DNA of 64,000 bases from Dugong dugon (lineage: Eukaryota; Chordata; Mammalia; Sirenia; Dugongidae), in the NCBI GenBank assembly GCA_030035585.1, contig CM057477.1, forward strand, positions 56,029,447-56,093,446. The letters run 5' to 3'. The position numbers and the translations under genes are program-made. Under the pieces are notes generated by a model, which was given only the letters and a program-made list of their open reading frames with translations, did no database searches and had not been told where the DNA came from. Shown piece after piece: positions 1 through 12,930 of the stretch (positions are counted from its first letter, which is position 1; every line of letters begins with the position of its first letter).

Positions 1-280
1 GAAAGAGGAGCATATCAGGAATAGATTTATTATGTTAAGGTTGTATGTTAACAGTTATTCATATGCTAGATGCTGTAGTAATTGTTAGTCATGTAGTGTA
101 ACTTATGTGGTAACCACTAAGAAATCACTAATAAAAAACACTCAAGAGAGAAAAAGCAAGTTAACAAAATGGCTTATCACAAGAAAGCACCCAAATACAA
201 ACAAAAACAGAAAAATCAGTATAATAAACAAGATATGAAATACACAAAAAACAAATATCAGAATGAGTGAGGTAGACAAC

Positions 281-3200
281 TCATTTTCAGTAATAACCTC
301 AACTATAAATGGCCTAAATGCCCCTATGTAAAAGGCAGAATGTGTAAAAAACACAATCCATCCTTTTGCTGTTTGTAAGAAACCCACCTTAGACATAAGG
401 ACACAAACAAACTGAAAATAAAAGATGGAGAAAAATATTCCATGCAACCAGTTATCAAAAGAGAGCAGTGGTGGCCATACTGATATCAGATAAAATAGAC
501 TTTAAATAAAAATCTGTTACAAGAGATAAAAGAAGGACATTACATAAAAGGGTCAATTCAACAAGAAGACATAACAATTATAAATATATATGCACCTAAC
601 AGCAATTCACCAAAATATATTAAACAAATTCTGACTAACATGAGAGGAGACATAGACACCCCAACAAATAACAGTAGAAGACTTCAACACACAATTTTCA
701 ATTACAGACAGAAAATCTAAAAAGAAAATCACTAAAGACATTGATAACTTAAATAAAACCGTAGGCCTATTGGACCTAACAGATATATATAGAACACTCT
801 GCCCAACATCAGAACAATACACATTCTTCTCCAGAACACCTGGATCATTTTCCAGAATAGACGATTTTCTAGGTCACAAAACAAGTCTCAACAAATTTAA
901 AAAGATTGAAATCATACATCTTCTCAGACCATAACGGTATGAAATTAGAAATCAACAACAGGTTAAATAAGGAAAAAAATAATTACCTGGGAAGTAAATA
1001 ATACACCACTAAAATAAATACTGGGTTATACAAGAAATCAAAAGTGAAATTAAAAAAGTTCCTAGAATCAAAGGACCATGAAAACACAGTATACCAAAAC
1101 CTTTGGGACACAGCAAAAGCAGTACTCAGAGGGAATCTTATAGCAATAAATGCTACATTAAAAAAGAAGAAAGATCCAAAATCAATAAGTTAAGCTGACA
1201 ACTTGAACAAATAGAAAAGAAACCAAAAGTAATCTGAAAAAAAGAAATAATAAAAATCAGGGAGGAAACAAATGAATTAGAAAATAGAAAAACTACCGAA
1301 AGAATTAACTAAACCAGAAATTGGTTCTTTGAAAGGAGCAACAAAAGAGACAAACCATCGGCTAGACTGACAAAAGAATAAAATCCAGAAGAGGCAAATA
1401 ATCAAATTAAGATATGAAATTAGTGACATTACCACCAATCCATCAGAGATAAAAGAGATCATAACACATAAAAATGAAAAATTATACTCCAATACATTTG
1501 AAAACTTAAAGGAATTGGACAAATTCCTAGAAACAGTACTAACCCAAATTAACACAAACAGAGGTAGAAAATGTAAACAGACTCATTGCAAAAGAAGAAA
1601 TTGGAGTTGACGTTAAAAAAACACAAACAAAAACAAAAACTACCAACAAAAAAACCCTCAGGACCAGAAAGCTACATTGAAGAATTCTACCAAACATTCA
1701 GAAACAAGTTTATGCCAATCCTTCAAAAACATAGAAAAGAAAGAACACTACCAAACCCCTTCTATGAAGCCAGGATAACCCTGATACTGAAACCAGGCAA
1801 ACATATCACAAAAAAAGAAAACTACAGATCAATATCCCTTATGAACATAGATGCAAAAATTTTCAACAAAATTCTAGCCAACAGACTACAACAACATATC
1901 AAAGAAAATCATACACCATGATCAAGTAGGATTCACATCAGGTTTACAAGTGTAGTTCAATATTAGAAAATCAATCAATGTAATCCACCACATAAATAAA
2001 ACAAAGGGAAAGAACCACATGATCATATAAATCGATGCAGAAAAGGCATTTGATAAAATTCAATACCTTTTCTGAAAGTATTTATAAATACTTTCAATAC
2101 CATTTCCTGATAAATACTTTCAGAAAAATAGGAACTGAAGGGAAATTCCTCAACATAATTAAGAGCATATATGAAAAACCAACAGCCAACATCATACTCA
2201 TTGAAGAAAGGCTGAGAAACTTCCCTCTGAGAATGAGAATGAGAATGAGAATGAGACAAGAATCCCCATTAGCACCACTCTTCCTCAACATTGAACTGCA
2301 AGTTCTAGCCAGAGCTGTAAGACAAGAGAAATAAATGGTATCCAGATTGGAAAAGAAGAAGTAAAATTATCCCTATTTGTAGATGACATGATCCTATATC
2401 TAGAAGACCCTAAAAATTACACAAGAAAACCGCTGGAACTAGTAGAAGAATTTAGCAATGTTGCAGGATACAAGATCAACACACAGAAATCAGTTGGGTT
2501 TCTCTACACTAACAGAGACTACTCCAAAAAAAAGAAATAAAAAATGCAATACCATTTACAATATCCCCTAAATCAATAAAATACCTAGGGATTAACCTAA
2601 CCAGGGGCATAAAATATTTATACAATGAGAATTATAAAACACCGCTACAAGGAGGCTAAAAGAGACCTACAAAAATGGAAATACAGCCTGTGCTCATGTA
2701 TAGGAAGGCTTAATATAGCGAAACTGTCAATACTACCTAAGGTGATCTACAGATTCAATGCAATCCCAATCCAAATTGTAACAATCTTCTTTACTGAAAT
2801 GGAAAAACTAATGACCAGCTTCATACAAAAAGGAAAGAAGCCCTGAATAGCCAAGGCAATATTGCCAAAAACTACAAAGCAGGAGACCTCACATTCCCTG
2901 ATATCAAAACATACTATACAGCCACTGTAATCAAAACAACTTGGTACTGGTTCAATGGTAGTCTCTTTAATAAATGGTGCTGGCAAAACAAGATAGCCAC
3001 CTGTAGAAAATTGTAACAGGACCCATATCTCTCACCAAATACAAAAACTAACTCAAAATGGAGCAAAGACCTAGATGCCAAACCTAAAACCATAAAATTC
3101 CTGGAAAAAAACATAGGAAATAAATTATGAGACCTAATCTTCTGTAAAAATAGGATAACAAGCATTACAACAAATACACAAATAGAAGACATAACAGATA

Positions 3201-3937
3201 AATGGGATCTCATAAAAATTATAAACTGCTCATCAAAAGGCATTATCAAAAGAGTAAAAGAGAACCTACGGACTGGGATATATCAGATAATGGTCTAATC
3301 TCCAAAATTTATAGAAAACTTCAACAACTAAACAGCAAAAAGACAAACAACACATTTATAAAATGGGTAAAGGACATGAACAGAACCTTCATCAATGAAG
3401 ACATCCAAGCAGCCAACAAACACATGAAAAGATGTTCACAATCTTTAGCCATTAGAAAGATGCAAATCAAAACTACGATGAAATATCATCTCACATCTAC
3501 TAAAATGGCACTGATTTAAAAAAACAGAAAACAACAAATATTGGTGAGGATGTGGGGAGATTGGAACCCTTACTCATTGCTGGTGGGACTGTAAAATGGT
3601 ACAATCATTATGGAAAACAGTCTGGCACTTCCTCAAATAAGAGAGCAATCTCACTCCTAGGGGTTTACCCTAGAGACCTAAAACTGCCGACACGACCAGA
3701 TATATGCACTTCTATGTTCTTTGCAGCTTTAGTCACAATAGCAAAACAATGGGAGTGCCCATCAACGGATGAATGGATCAGCAAACTGTGGCATATACAC
3801 AGCGGAATACTACACAACCATAGAGAACAATGATAAGTCCCTGAAACATATTAACAAGGATGGACCTGGAGGACATAAGGCTAAGTGAAATAAGCCAAGC
3901 GTATAAGGACAAATGGTATATGACCCCTCTTTTATAA
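281..3937 (+). pseudogene. L1 ORF2 (endonuclease-reverse transcriptase) remnant
   Basis: Reads in pieces as L1 ORF2p. An endonuclease start ('INGLNAP') is at about 305-325. The RT beginning ([16 protein letters not shown], then [20 protein letters not shown]) lies in the open stretch 1586-1921. The RT active-site box at 2376-2387 reads FVDD where active L1s have FADD. Thumb-region pieces are at 2625-2846, and C-terminal pieces at 3202-3519 and 3552-3833, including 'STDEWISKLWHIHSGI'. The frame changes several times and stops are frequent. The cysteine/histidine knuckle near 3550-3600 is out of frame. A local rearrangement at 2070-2110 and a six-base repeat at 2229-2256 interrupt the RT region. 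Non-functional. Confidence 0.88.
2229..2256 (+). repeat. Hexanucleotide (GAGAAT)n run inside L1 ORF2
   Basis: About 4.5 units of 'gagaat' lie in the RT region, coding an (MR)n stretch between 'NFPLR' and 'QESPLAPLF'. The younger L1 copy in this window has no such run at the homologous place, so it arose by local slippage after insertion. Confidence 0.85.
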
Positions 3938-5015
3938 GAAGACAAGAATAAATAAATATAGAGAGACCAGTATTCACTGGTGGTTACCAGAGAAAAGAGC
4001 AGGGCAGGGTAAGTACACTTTAGAATTTAGAGACTTGTTGCTTTTAGTGATGGGAAATGTGGCCCCAAGTATGGAACTAGTGACTATAGCACAGTCATAG
4101 TAAACAAAAGTGAGTACAAATAGAAGGGTATAGACACAATTAAAGAGAATGCTGACAAATTGTGATAAATGTAACTAATGTCAATGAACAATTTACGTGG
4201 AAATTTATAAAAAAAAAATTCATACATGGATAGCCAATTTTGCAACAACAGTAATTAATAACAACTAAAAATATGTTTAGTTATGTAGATATATAAATAT
4301 GTATAAATATGTACAGGAAGACATGTATAAGTAACTGTAGGCATATTCATATACATGCTTATGTGTGCTGAATATATTTTCAAGTCTAAAATAAAGCAAA
4401 CAGGGTCACAGTTAGGGATACTTCTAGACACAACCAAATACCTCACAGCATTGATCTACTGGGTTTGAGGGCTTAGGACTGTACTCTCTTGAGGCAATTC
4501 GGGCAAGTAGAATAACGTAGTCCATAAAGACAGTGTTCTACATCCTAGTTTGGTCAGTAGCATCTGGAGTCTCAAAAGTTTGCGAGTGGCCATCTAAGAT
4601 GCAACTATTGGTCTCTACTCATCTAGAGCTAAAGAGAAAGAAGGAAACCAAAGACTCAAAGAAGAAACTAGTCTACAGAACCAATATAGTCTTCACGAAC
4701 AACGACATCACCTACCTTGAGACTAGAAGAACTAGATGGTGCCTGGCTACCTCTACTGACAATTCTGACTAAGGACACAACAGATGGTCCCAGATAGAAA
4801 GGGAGAAAAATGTAGACTAAAACTCAAATTCCGAAAAGATACCAGACTTACTGGACCTGCCAGACTTACTAGACCAGTAGAGACTAGATGAACTCCTGAA
4901 ACCATCGCCCTGAGATAATCTTTAAACTTGGAACTCAAACCACTCTCAGTGGTCACCTTTCAGCCAAATGACAAACTGGCCCATAAAATAAATACTATCA
5001 CCAGTGAGTACTGTT

Positions 5016-5190
5016 GGCACCCTGGTGGTGCAGTGGTTAAGTGTTTGGCTGCTAACCAAAAAGTCAGCAGTTTAAATACACCAGTTGCTCCTTGGAAACC
5101 CTATGGGGCAGTTCTACTGTATCCTATAGGGTCACTATTAGTCAGAATCAACTCGATGGCAATGGGTTTTTGTTTTTGTTTTTGTTTTTT
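5016..5190 (+). mobile_element. AfroSINE, plus strand
   Basis: tRNA-like head 'accctggtggtgcagtgg' with an A box-like core, then the body 'gaaaccctatggggcag' and 'actattagtcagaatcaac', ending in a (gttttt)n tail. Inserted in the 3' UTR of the old L1, so younger than it. Confidence 0.92.
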
Positions 5191-5445
5191 GGTGAGTAAT
5201 ATACTCCTCAAAATAATAATCTAGATGAAACCAAATAGTAAACATTTACCCTAGACCAAAGATGAGAAAGCAAAGGGAGATAGGAAAGCTAGATTAATGG
5301 AAACAGAACAACCAAAATGGAAATAATGAGAATGCTCATATGTAGTGAAGAATGTAACTGATGTCACTGAACAATATGTATAGAAATTGTTAAATGAGAA
5401 CCTAATTTCCTGTATAAACTTTCATCAAAAACAGTAAAATATTTT

Positions 5446-6559
5446 TTTTGAGAAAAGAAAGCCAGTCTGAAGGGAAGTGGAAAATAAAATACATTTATAT
5501 AACTTTTATTATCTAAATATTCATTTACTTTATTTCACCTTGAGGAACTGTTCAATTTCCTTAACTAGAGATATGTAGATATTCTGATAAAATATAAAAG
5601 TAATGTTCTGATAAACACTCTTTGTTTCTTTCTTTGAAGATGAATTTGGAAACACTCATTGTTGCAAAACAGAAACATACTTTGCACAATAAATAAATAT
5701 TGAATTTTACATCCTCTTAATGCTCCTAATACCTCATTTATTAGCATATATAGAATCATATCAAGCACTGTGTGCCACCCACACAACAGACAATAAAAGA
5801 TGAAACTCAGTTGATACATAAATTAAAAATTTTTGTGTTAGATAAATATCAATATTTCCAATATTTTTTTATATTTGCTATACTAGTATTGTATTAAATT
5901 ATTATCCACATTAGTATTATATTAAATATATATTAGATTTCATCTGTATATATGCCAAACATATTTTAAAGTTAAAATTAAAAATATTATTGTTTATAAA
6001 ATTTAGGATATAACTCTGTATGTAAATGCTATACAGTTAAAAAGTAACTGAATTGAATTCATTGCAGTGGTTGACTTATTTAAGCTCCCTCACTTTTTCA
6101 CATTATCAGGGACTGGAGTTTCCATTGGTTGTTTACCAGAACGTGTTCAAGAACATATCCTTGTGTTTGTATCATAGCAAAGCGCATTGCTGGTTCTTCT
6201 GGCTAGAGCTGCTAGATCAGCAGACATGGATGTACAAGACAGCTCTCTCAGAATGGATCAGAGATCTATTATCTATTAATAAAATTTGTCTTTTCCCAGT
6301 AACTGCACATGTTGGATCCAGTTACATATTGGGTGAATGTAATAAGCATTAGACTGGATAGCCCACCTCTTTTGCTTGTTTATTAAAAAGAAATAGTACA
6401 CTACCAAGAAATCTACTGAGATAAGAAATTCCAATTACATGGGAGGGGACCATCCTAACAAAATTTAAAATAAAATTACAGATGGATCAAGCTGATTTGC
6501 AATTAATGTACCTGCCTGCCAGAAAAAAAAAAAAAAAATCTATAAAGAAAAACAACACT
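5446..6559. other. AT-rich stretch, no feature recognised
   Basis: Very AT-rich, with short poly-A runs (6522-6538). The open frame at 6053-6352 codes 99 residues that resemble no family I know; I treat it as chance. Confidence 0.6.
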
Positions 6560-7960
6560 ACAACAAAATTCAGTACCCACCATGTAAAAAATAAAATAGC
6601 CCACATCCAATTAAAAAAAAAAAAATAGGCATACATTAGGGAAATTTAACACATAATCAAGAGAAGATTCAATCAATAGAAATAGACCCAGAAATTAAAG
6701 GGATGATGGAATTATCAGATAAGTACTTTGAGTTCTTTAAATATGCTCAAGTATTAAAAAAAAAAGGGGGGTAATGAGGATAGAAAACAAAAATAGAAAA
6801 AACAATGGAAATTCTAAAGCTAAACATCAAAATATCTGAAATAATTATATTAATTGGATGAGACTAATAGCAGACTGGAGCCCTGGTGATGCAGTGGTTA
6901 ACAGCTGAGGTTGCTGACCAAAAGATCAGCAGCTCACATCCACCAGTTGTTCCTTGGAAACTCTATGGGGCAGTTCTACCCTATCCTATAGCATTGTTAT
7001 GCCTTGGAATAGACTCCATGGCCACGAGATGGTTTGGTTTTTAATAGCAGATGGGACTGCAGAAGAAAAAAAAAAAATAAGTCTTAAGACATAGCGACAG
7101 AAAACAAAGCATACCTAAAAACAGAAACTGTGTAAACAAGATAATATTAGGTCAACATGTTTAAAGTAATAAAAGAAAAAAGCCTTCAAACAAAGTTTCT
7201 AAGGCCTGCAAAAATACCCTTCAAAAATGAAATAAAAATAAAGACATTTTCAAACAAACAAAGGCTGAGAGGATAGGTCATTAGTAGATTCGCATAGCAG
7301 GAAATGTTTTAGTTCTTCAGGCTGAAGGAAAATGATATCATATAGCAACTTGGATTTATACTAAGGAATTAAAAACGCCAAAAATGGTAAATATCTTGGT
7401 AAATAAAATTTATTTTCTGTCCTTTTTAGGATTTCTTAAAAATATAGTTGTATAGAAGAAATATTATAACATTTTATTGCTGAGTTTTTAACATATGTAA
7501 AAGAAAATATATAATAAAAATTGCACAAAAATTGTACGGGAAAGTAAATATATCAGTGCATGATCATACCATTGTACATAAAGTTGTATAATATTTGAAG
7601 GCAGGTTATGATAAATTAGTTTTTTTGTAAGTCTAGAGCAACTACTAAAATTAAATGATAAAATCTATTTTTTAAAAAGGTATAGCTAGTAAGATAAATG
7701 GAAAATTAAAAATTTATTCAATCCTAAAGAAACAGGACAAGTGGATAAAAGAAACAAATAACAGATGGGACAAATAAAAACAAAATAACAAGACGGCTGT
7801 TTTGAACTCAACCATATCAGTTAAGTACATCGAATATAAATGCTATAAACACTGCAGTTTAAAGGCAAAGGTTGGTGCACTAAGCAAAATAGCAAGATAC
7901 AAGTAATGCAGTTAAATATGAAGGCAATGATAGATTAAAAATAAAGGGTGAAAAAAGATG
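6560..7960 (+). mobile_element. Ancient L1M/HAL1-like LINE remnant
   Basis: Contains fragments in the order of an old L1: ORF1-like ('agaagattcaatcaatagaa', 'aagtactttgagttc'), the ORF1 end and spacer ('gttcttcaggctgaaggaaa' at about 7312), then the ORF2 start region ('gatgggacaaataaaaac', 'ttgaactcaaccatatcag' at 7760-7830). No reading frame survives. Split by an AfroSINE at 6877-7041. The exact subfamily cannot be set by eye. Confidence 0.65.
6877..7041 (+). mobile_element. AfroSINE with target-site duplication
   Basis: Head 'ggagccctggtgatgcag', body 'gaaactctatggggcagt', end 'gatggtttggttttt'. Flanked by the direct repeat 'taatagcaga' at 6865-6874 and 7042-7051. Inserted into the L1M/HAL1-like remnant. 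Confidence 0.93.
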
Positions 7961-8345
7961 TATAACTCAAGCAATAATAAGATGGAGACCCAGAGTCTTT
8001 CTCTAAGTGCACTGGTTTCAGTTGTAAGACTGAAGTCCCCATTGTCATGCTGGCTGCTGACCAGTGACTGCTCTCAACTACTATAGGATTCTCTCAGTTC
8101 CTTTCCACATATTCTCTTCATAGGTAGTTCACAACATGGTTGTTTACTTCTTCAAGGCCAGTAGGATACTATATCTTTGAATCTTTATGATTTTTATGAC
8201 CTCTAAACTCTCTTTTAAAATGCTCACCTGATTAAGTCAGGTTCATCAAGATAACCTACCCTTTGATTAACTTGAAGTCAACTGATTGCGGACCTTAATA
8301 ACATCTGAAAAATCCTTTCATCTTTTTGATATAACATAGCCTAAT
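7961..8345. repeat. Probable ancient mammalian repeat, family not named
   Basis: The stretch around 8240-8340 ('gaccttaataacatctg', 'tataacatagcctaatca') resembles a dispersed eutherian repeat I remember but cannot name with confidence. No ORF. Confidence 0.35.
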
Positions 8346-8600
8346 CAGCCTAATTCCCAGCCAAGGCACCTCCAGCATAGCCACCATCTGCCTGTCAGTG
8401 ACGGCTTGCGTGTTGCTATGATGCTGAACAGGTCTTAGTGTGTAGACTAAAAGAGATAAGGAAGAAAGGCCTGGTGGTCTATTTATGAAAATCAGCCAGT
8501 GAAAACCCTATGGATAACGACGATCCAATCACATTGTACATGATGTCACCAAGAGTCAGAGGCCAACTGGACAGCAGCTGACAACAATAATCAGGAGAGT
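8346..8600 (+). mobile_element. AfroSINE, divergent long type
   Basis: 'tgttgctatgatgctgaa', 'gaaaggcctggtggtct' and the end 'ggacagcagctgacaaca' match the body and tail of the long AfroSINE type also seen at 16638 and 58081. The tRNA-like head is missing or unrecognisable. Confidence 0.75.
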
Positions 8601-8726
8601 AATATACCATCGTAATTACACTACAGTCTGGAGGAATGTATAGGGTGTGTACACCAGATGTCAAGAATCTTGGAGCTCACCTTAGAATTCTGCCTACTCC
8701 ACCAAAGTTTATTTTCTGGTCTTAAA

Positions 8727-8880
8727 TAAAACCAAGCCAAACCAAACCTGTTGCCATTGATTCCGACTCATAACAACTCTATAGGAAAGAGTAGAACTGC
8801 CCCGTAGGATTTCCGAGGAGTGGCTACAGTATTCAAACTGTCAACCTTTTGGTTAGCAGCCATAGCTTTTACTACTGTTA
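8727..8880 (-). mobile_element. AfroSINE, minus strand
   Basis: Reverse-complement AfroSINE: 'accaagccaaaccaaacc' (3' tail), 'agtagaactgccccgtag', 'cttttggttagcagcc' (5' part). The tRNA-like head is eroded. Confidence 0.88.
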
Positions 8881-9224
8881 GCTTTAAAACAAGAAAGTCC
8901 ATAAAATTGAGTAAGGGATAATGGATATAAATATGGTAAATAGAACACCAAATTCTACTAAAAAAATAAATTGCTTCTGAAATGTATAATAATATTAACT
9001 AGCCTAAAAACGGATTTGGTCTTATACGTTATTGAAAAATAGAATTTTTTCAAATTATTCTCAAGTCATGTGTATTCTTATACAAGATAGATTAAAGACA
9101 GGGAGAGTAATATGGGATCAACTTCCAATCTTCCTATTCTCCTAAGTCTGTTTCTAGGGCAGTACATTCCTACTTGTAACATCCTGCCTTTGGGAATGCT
9201 GTTCTAGGACCCTCAGCTCTGGTG

Positions 9225-9247
9225 TTGTGTGTGTGTGTGTGTGTGTG
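9225..9247. repeat. (TG)n microsatellite
   Basis: About 11 uninterrupted TG units. Confidence 0.95.
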
Positions 9248-10650
9248 GAGAATAAGGGAGAGTTGGGGGAGTTTAAGAGAAGAGCTTGTAGTTGTTTGGG
9301 GTCTTATAGTATACCTTCTGCTCAGGAAGGATGTAACTATAATGGAAATGTTTTAAAGACCTACTCTATCTACCCTGTGTGTCCCAGCAAGACTGGCTTT
9401 CCACTGGTACCGCTCACTAAATGTGATATCAGAAGTTGGAGTATTATATCTTCTTGAACACAATGAAAGACGCAAATTGAAATTGATTTATTTTCTATGC
9501 ACAATTTAGATACTATGCAGACTGGTGAATTTATATAATACCATATGGTATTTTAGGCTGTTTCTAATGAATTTATACAACCCATGATTTTGAATACTAA
9601 ATCTTACAGCCTCTTCCTTATTATAACCTCTTTTCTTCTTATACATTGGTTCATTCTTCGTGCCTTCAGTCATTCTCTCACTTTTATTTTTATTCCTCTT
9701 TCTTCCCTGTTTTATTCAACTTTCTTACTATAGCTTTTCCTTAGATTTTTCACTTTTTATTACCAATATTCTGTGCATTTGATGAATGCCCCCTCTTTCC
9801 TCTTGTTTAGACATGTATTAGACAAGACGTGCATGTACCTTCCCTGCTCTGGCTCTCCTAAGACAAGGATATCCTTTCAATGAGAAGAAGGTAAAACCCC
9901 CCCTCAGTTTTTTTAGGAGACTCATTCACATTTCTATCCATCTAGGTACCTCACACACATACTGAACAACTTAATTATCCAAATATTGTAATTCGGATCA
10001 ATAATTATTTATTGAAGGCATATTTTCTGTCTAATAATGAGTTTGCAAGTCTAATAGACTTAAAAAAAAAATTATCTCCTCTCAAGAAACTTGTTGTTTT
10101 ATTTGAAAGAAATGGGAAAGCTAGTCCTACATATGAAAACAATGTGAGGTTAATGTAATTGTTTAACTAGGTGGCATGGTGCAGATGGTAAGACATAAAA
10201 ACGTTTATACGGGAAGAGAATAGTAGCATGTCACAAAATGAAAATACTACAACCGAAATCAACTGAACAAGTGTTCACTGAAACTAAAACACTGGGAAAA
10301 GAAAGTCGTCAGAAAGAAAATTTAGATATATTCCTTACTTGAAGCATGAGAATACACTGAAAAATAAACTCTCAAGGACTTTTTCAGGTCTTTGGTTTGT
10401 AAAGGGTGTTTGATTTATCCCAATATCTTAACATCATTTCCCCTAATTCAATATGTTCTCAAGAAGAATACAGATACTGAACAATAAAAAAGACAAAAAA
10501 CTCAGAAATGCTTATCTGTGCCAAAGAGACAGTTGGGTATTTTGCAAGTACCGGAGGATCTATTAATATTGAAATGGGCACTGGTTCATACATGCTATTC
10601 CTCCTGTGAGTGCTGCAAGTAAAGGCAACCCACAGTCTTCAATAAAAATA
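9248..10650. other. No feature recognised
   Basis: AT-rich DNA with a pyrimidine-rich patch at about 9620-9770 on the plus strand. The open frame running from the (TG)n repeat to 9457 is an artefact of the repeat. Confidence 0.55.
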
Positions 10651-10657
10651 TGGAGAT

Positions 10658-10850
10658 AACACACATATGCTACACACACATCCTTATTATTATCTACACA
10701 CCACACACATGTTCCCACATGTCCACACTAACACCACATACCACAAACACACACATACACATTGCATGCACAAACACATACCACATCATACATATACACA
10801 CACAGAGACATAAACACACAATAGCACAAAACACCACACACAAAACCCTC
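10658..10850. repeat. CA-rich low-complexity tract
   Basis: Imperfect mixture of ACAC, CACAT and ATAC units. It produces a spurious His/Thr-rich 73-codon frame on the plus strand. Confidence 0.9.
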
Positions 10851-11442
10851 AGTTCCAATAAGGTCAAATGACTAAGTCACAGTATACAGTTTTCTCCATT
10901 ATGGATAAAAGTCAGTAGCTTTGAAAAGTCAAGTAATAACTTTAATCAAAAGTACATTAATGAATTTTAACCAAAAAGCATCTTATTTTGTACATCTGCA
11001 TATGAAAAAGGCCTAAAATAATCTGTATCAATAGAAAGAGGACACTTTAAAATAAATGATACAGGCAGGTACTCAGTCAATCAGAAAAAGAAGTCTTATT
11101 AAACAGATAAATATCATATACCATGCTTTCATGGTTGAGAGATTTAAAAAGCTGTTAGGTCAGGAGGGAATTTATGAGCAATAATCCTGCCATAGAAAGT
11201 TATTTTTTCACTGTATCTTAAAGGCCAGAAGAGTTAATGGAAGTCTTAGTTGTTTAGGCACTAAAGGAAGCTCACAAATTCAGGTCACGAATTCCTTGGT
11301 GCCAGTCAGGGGCCAAGCCTTAGTCTCTTTAACAGCACTTCCCCGGTCATCACAGCCATTTCCATGACACCAAAAGAGGGAAAACTGAGTACTGATTCAG
11401 TCAACATAGATTAACTGTCTGCAGTCCAGGACTTAAAGTCAA
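10851..11442. other. No feature recognised
   Basis: Ordinary AT-rich sequence with no repeat signature or coding signal that I can name. Confidence 0.5.
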
Positions 11443-12930
11443 TGTTGTTGCTATTGTTAGGTGGCTTCCAGTCAATTCTGACTCACAGTGACCCCTGCGC
11501 AACAGAAAGAAACACTACCCGGTCCTACACCATCCTCACAAGCATTGCTATGTTTGAGCCCATTGTTGCAGCCACTATGTCAGTTCATCTCACTGAGGGT
11601 CTTTCTCTTTTTTGCTGACCCTCTACCAAGCATGATGTCCTTCTCCAGGGATGGGTCCCTCTTTACATGTCCAAAATATATGAGATGTAGTCTCACCATC
11701 CTTGCTGCTAAGGGGCATTCTGGTTGCACTTCTTCCAAGACAGATTTATTCATGCTTCTGTCAGTTCAATATTCTTCACCAACACAAACAGCGAAAGGCA
11801 TCTCTTCTTCAGTCTTCCTTACTCATTGTCCAGCTTTTACATGCATATGAGGTGCCTGAAAGTAGCATGTCTGGGTCAGGCACACTTTAATCCTCAAAGT
11901 GACATCCTTGCTTTTTAACACTTTAAAGAGGTCTTTTGCAGCAGCTTTGCCTAATGTAATACAGTGTTTGATTTCTTGACTGCTGCTTTCATGGATGTTG
12001 ATTGTGGATCCAAGTGAAATGAAATCCTCAACAAATTCAATCTTTTCTGCATTTACCATGATGTTGTTTATTGGTTCAGTTGTGAGGTTTTTTATTGTTC
12101 TGTTTTTTGTTTTTTTTTTTTTTCTGATGAAGTATAATCCATACTGAAGGCAGTAGTCTTTGACTTTCATCAGTAAGTGCTTCAAGTCCTTTTTACTTTC
12201 AGCAAGCAAGGCTGTGTCATCTGCTCAATGCAGGTTGTTAATGAGTCTTCCTCCAATCCTGTTGCCCCCATTCGTCTTCATATAGTCCAGCTTCTTGGAT
12301 TATTTGCTCTGCACACAGATTGAATAAGTACGGTGAACGGATACAACCCTGACGCACAACTTTCCTGACTTTAAACCATGCAGTATCTCCTTGTTCTGTT
12401 CAAATGACTGCCTGTTGATTTACGTACAGTTTCCTTACAAGAACAATTAAGTGTTCTGGAATTCCCATTCCTCGCCACGTTATCCATAATTTGTTATAAT
12501 CCACACAGTGGAATGCCTTGCATAATCAATAAAACATAGGTAAACATCTTTATGGTATTCTCTGCTTTCAGCCAAGATCCAGTTGACGTCAGCAATGATA
12601 TCCTTCATTGCACATCCTCTTCTGAATCTGGCTTGAACTTTTGGCAGTTCTCTGTCGATGAACTGCTGAAACCATTTTTGAATTATCTTCAGCAAAATTT
12701 TATTTGTGTGTTATATTAATGATATTGTTCAATAATTTCTGCATTCTATTGGATCACTTTTCTTTGGTACGGGCACAAATATGGATCTCTTCCCGTCAGT
12801 TTGCCGGGTAGTATTTTTCCAAATTTCTTGGCACAGATGAGAGAGCGCTTCCATCACTGAATCCATTTGTTGAAACATCTCATTTGCTGTTTCATCCATA
12901 AATGTGGTCTGTGTTCTCAGAATTTTCCAA
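11443..12930 (-). mobile_element. RTE (BovB-like) LINE, 3' half
   Basis: Afrotherian RTE on the minus strand, with its 3' end at the left edge. On the plus strand it shows landmarks shared with the copies at 20855, 21871 and 62135: 'catgatgtccttctccaggg', 'cactttaaagaggtcttt', 'tcagcaagcaaggctgtgtc'. Coding remnants on the minus strand lie at 11823-12209 and 12480-12695. It reaches the middle of the reverse transcriptase, so it is 5'-truncated. Confidence 0.92.
11823..12695 (-). pseudogene. RTE reverse transcriptase remnant
   Basis: Two minus-strand pieces. The upstream one (12480-12695) gives 'FIDRELPKVQARFRRGC' then 'YHKDVYLCFIDYARH', the RT segment where RTE/BovB has CFIDYAKAFD; the second half of that box is damaged. 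The downstream one (11823-12209) begins in 'MLAESKKDLKHLLMKVKD', the region after the YADD box, and runs to 'FISLGSTIN' and 'DLFKVLKSKDVTLRIKV'. The stretch between them is frame-shifted and interrupted. A poly-T run at 12110-12123 adds a lysine run. Non-functional. Confidence 0.85.

Larger units (their letters stand above)
1..5445 (+). mobile_element. Old L1 LINE, 5' end outside the window
   Basis: The left edge lies in the ORF1-ORF2 spacer of an L1: 'ttaaggttgtatgtta' and 'ggtaaccactaagaaa' are typical of L1M spacers. Decayed ORF2 follows to about 3937, then a long 3' UTR to about 5445. The 3' UTR block at 4555-4600 ('catctggagtctcaaaag', 'gtggccatctaagatg') is also found in the other L1s of this window. 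A terminal-like motif ('tgtaactgatgtcactgaac') near 5350 has a relative near 4167, so the 3' end looks duplicated. An AfroSINE sits at 5016-5190. There are many stops and frame changes, so this copy is old and inactive. Confidence 0.9.

Noticed and set aside
2229-2256. CRISPR-like or regularly spaced repeats
   Set aside because: Contiguous hexamer slippage without spacers; no CRISPR array anywhere in this mammalian window.
6053-6352. 99-codon frame as a small gene
   Set aside because: No motif, no conserved neighbour, Trp/Leu-rich composition by chance in AT-rich DNA.
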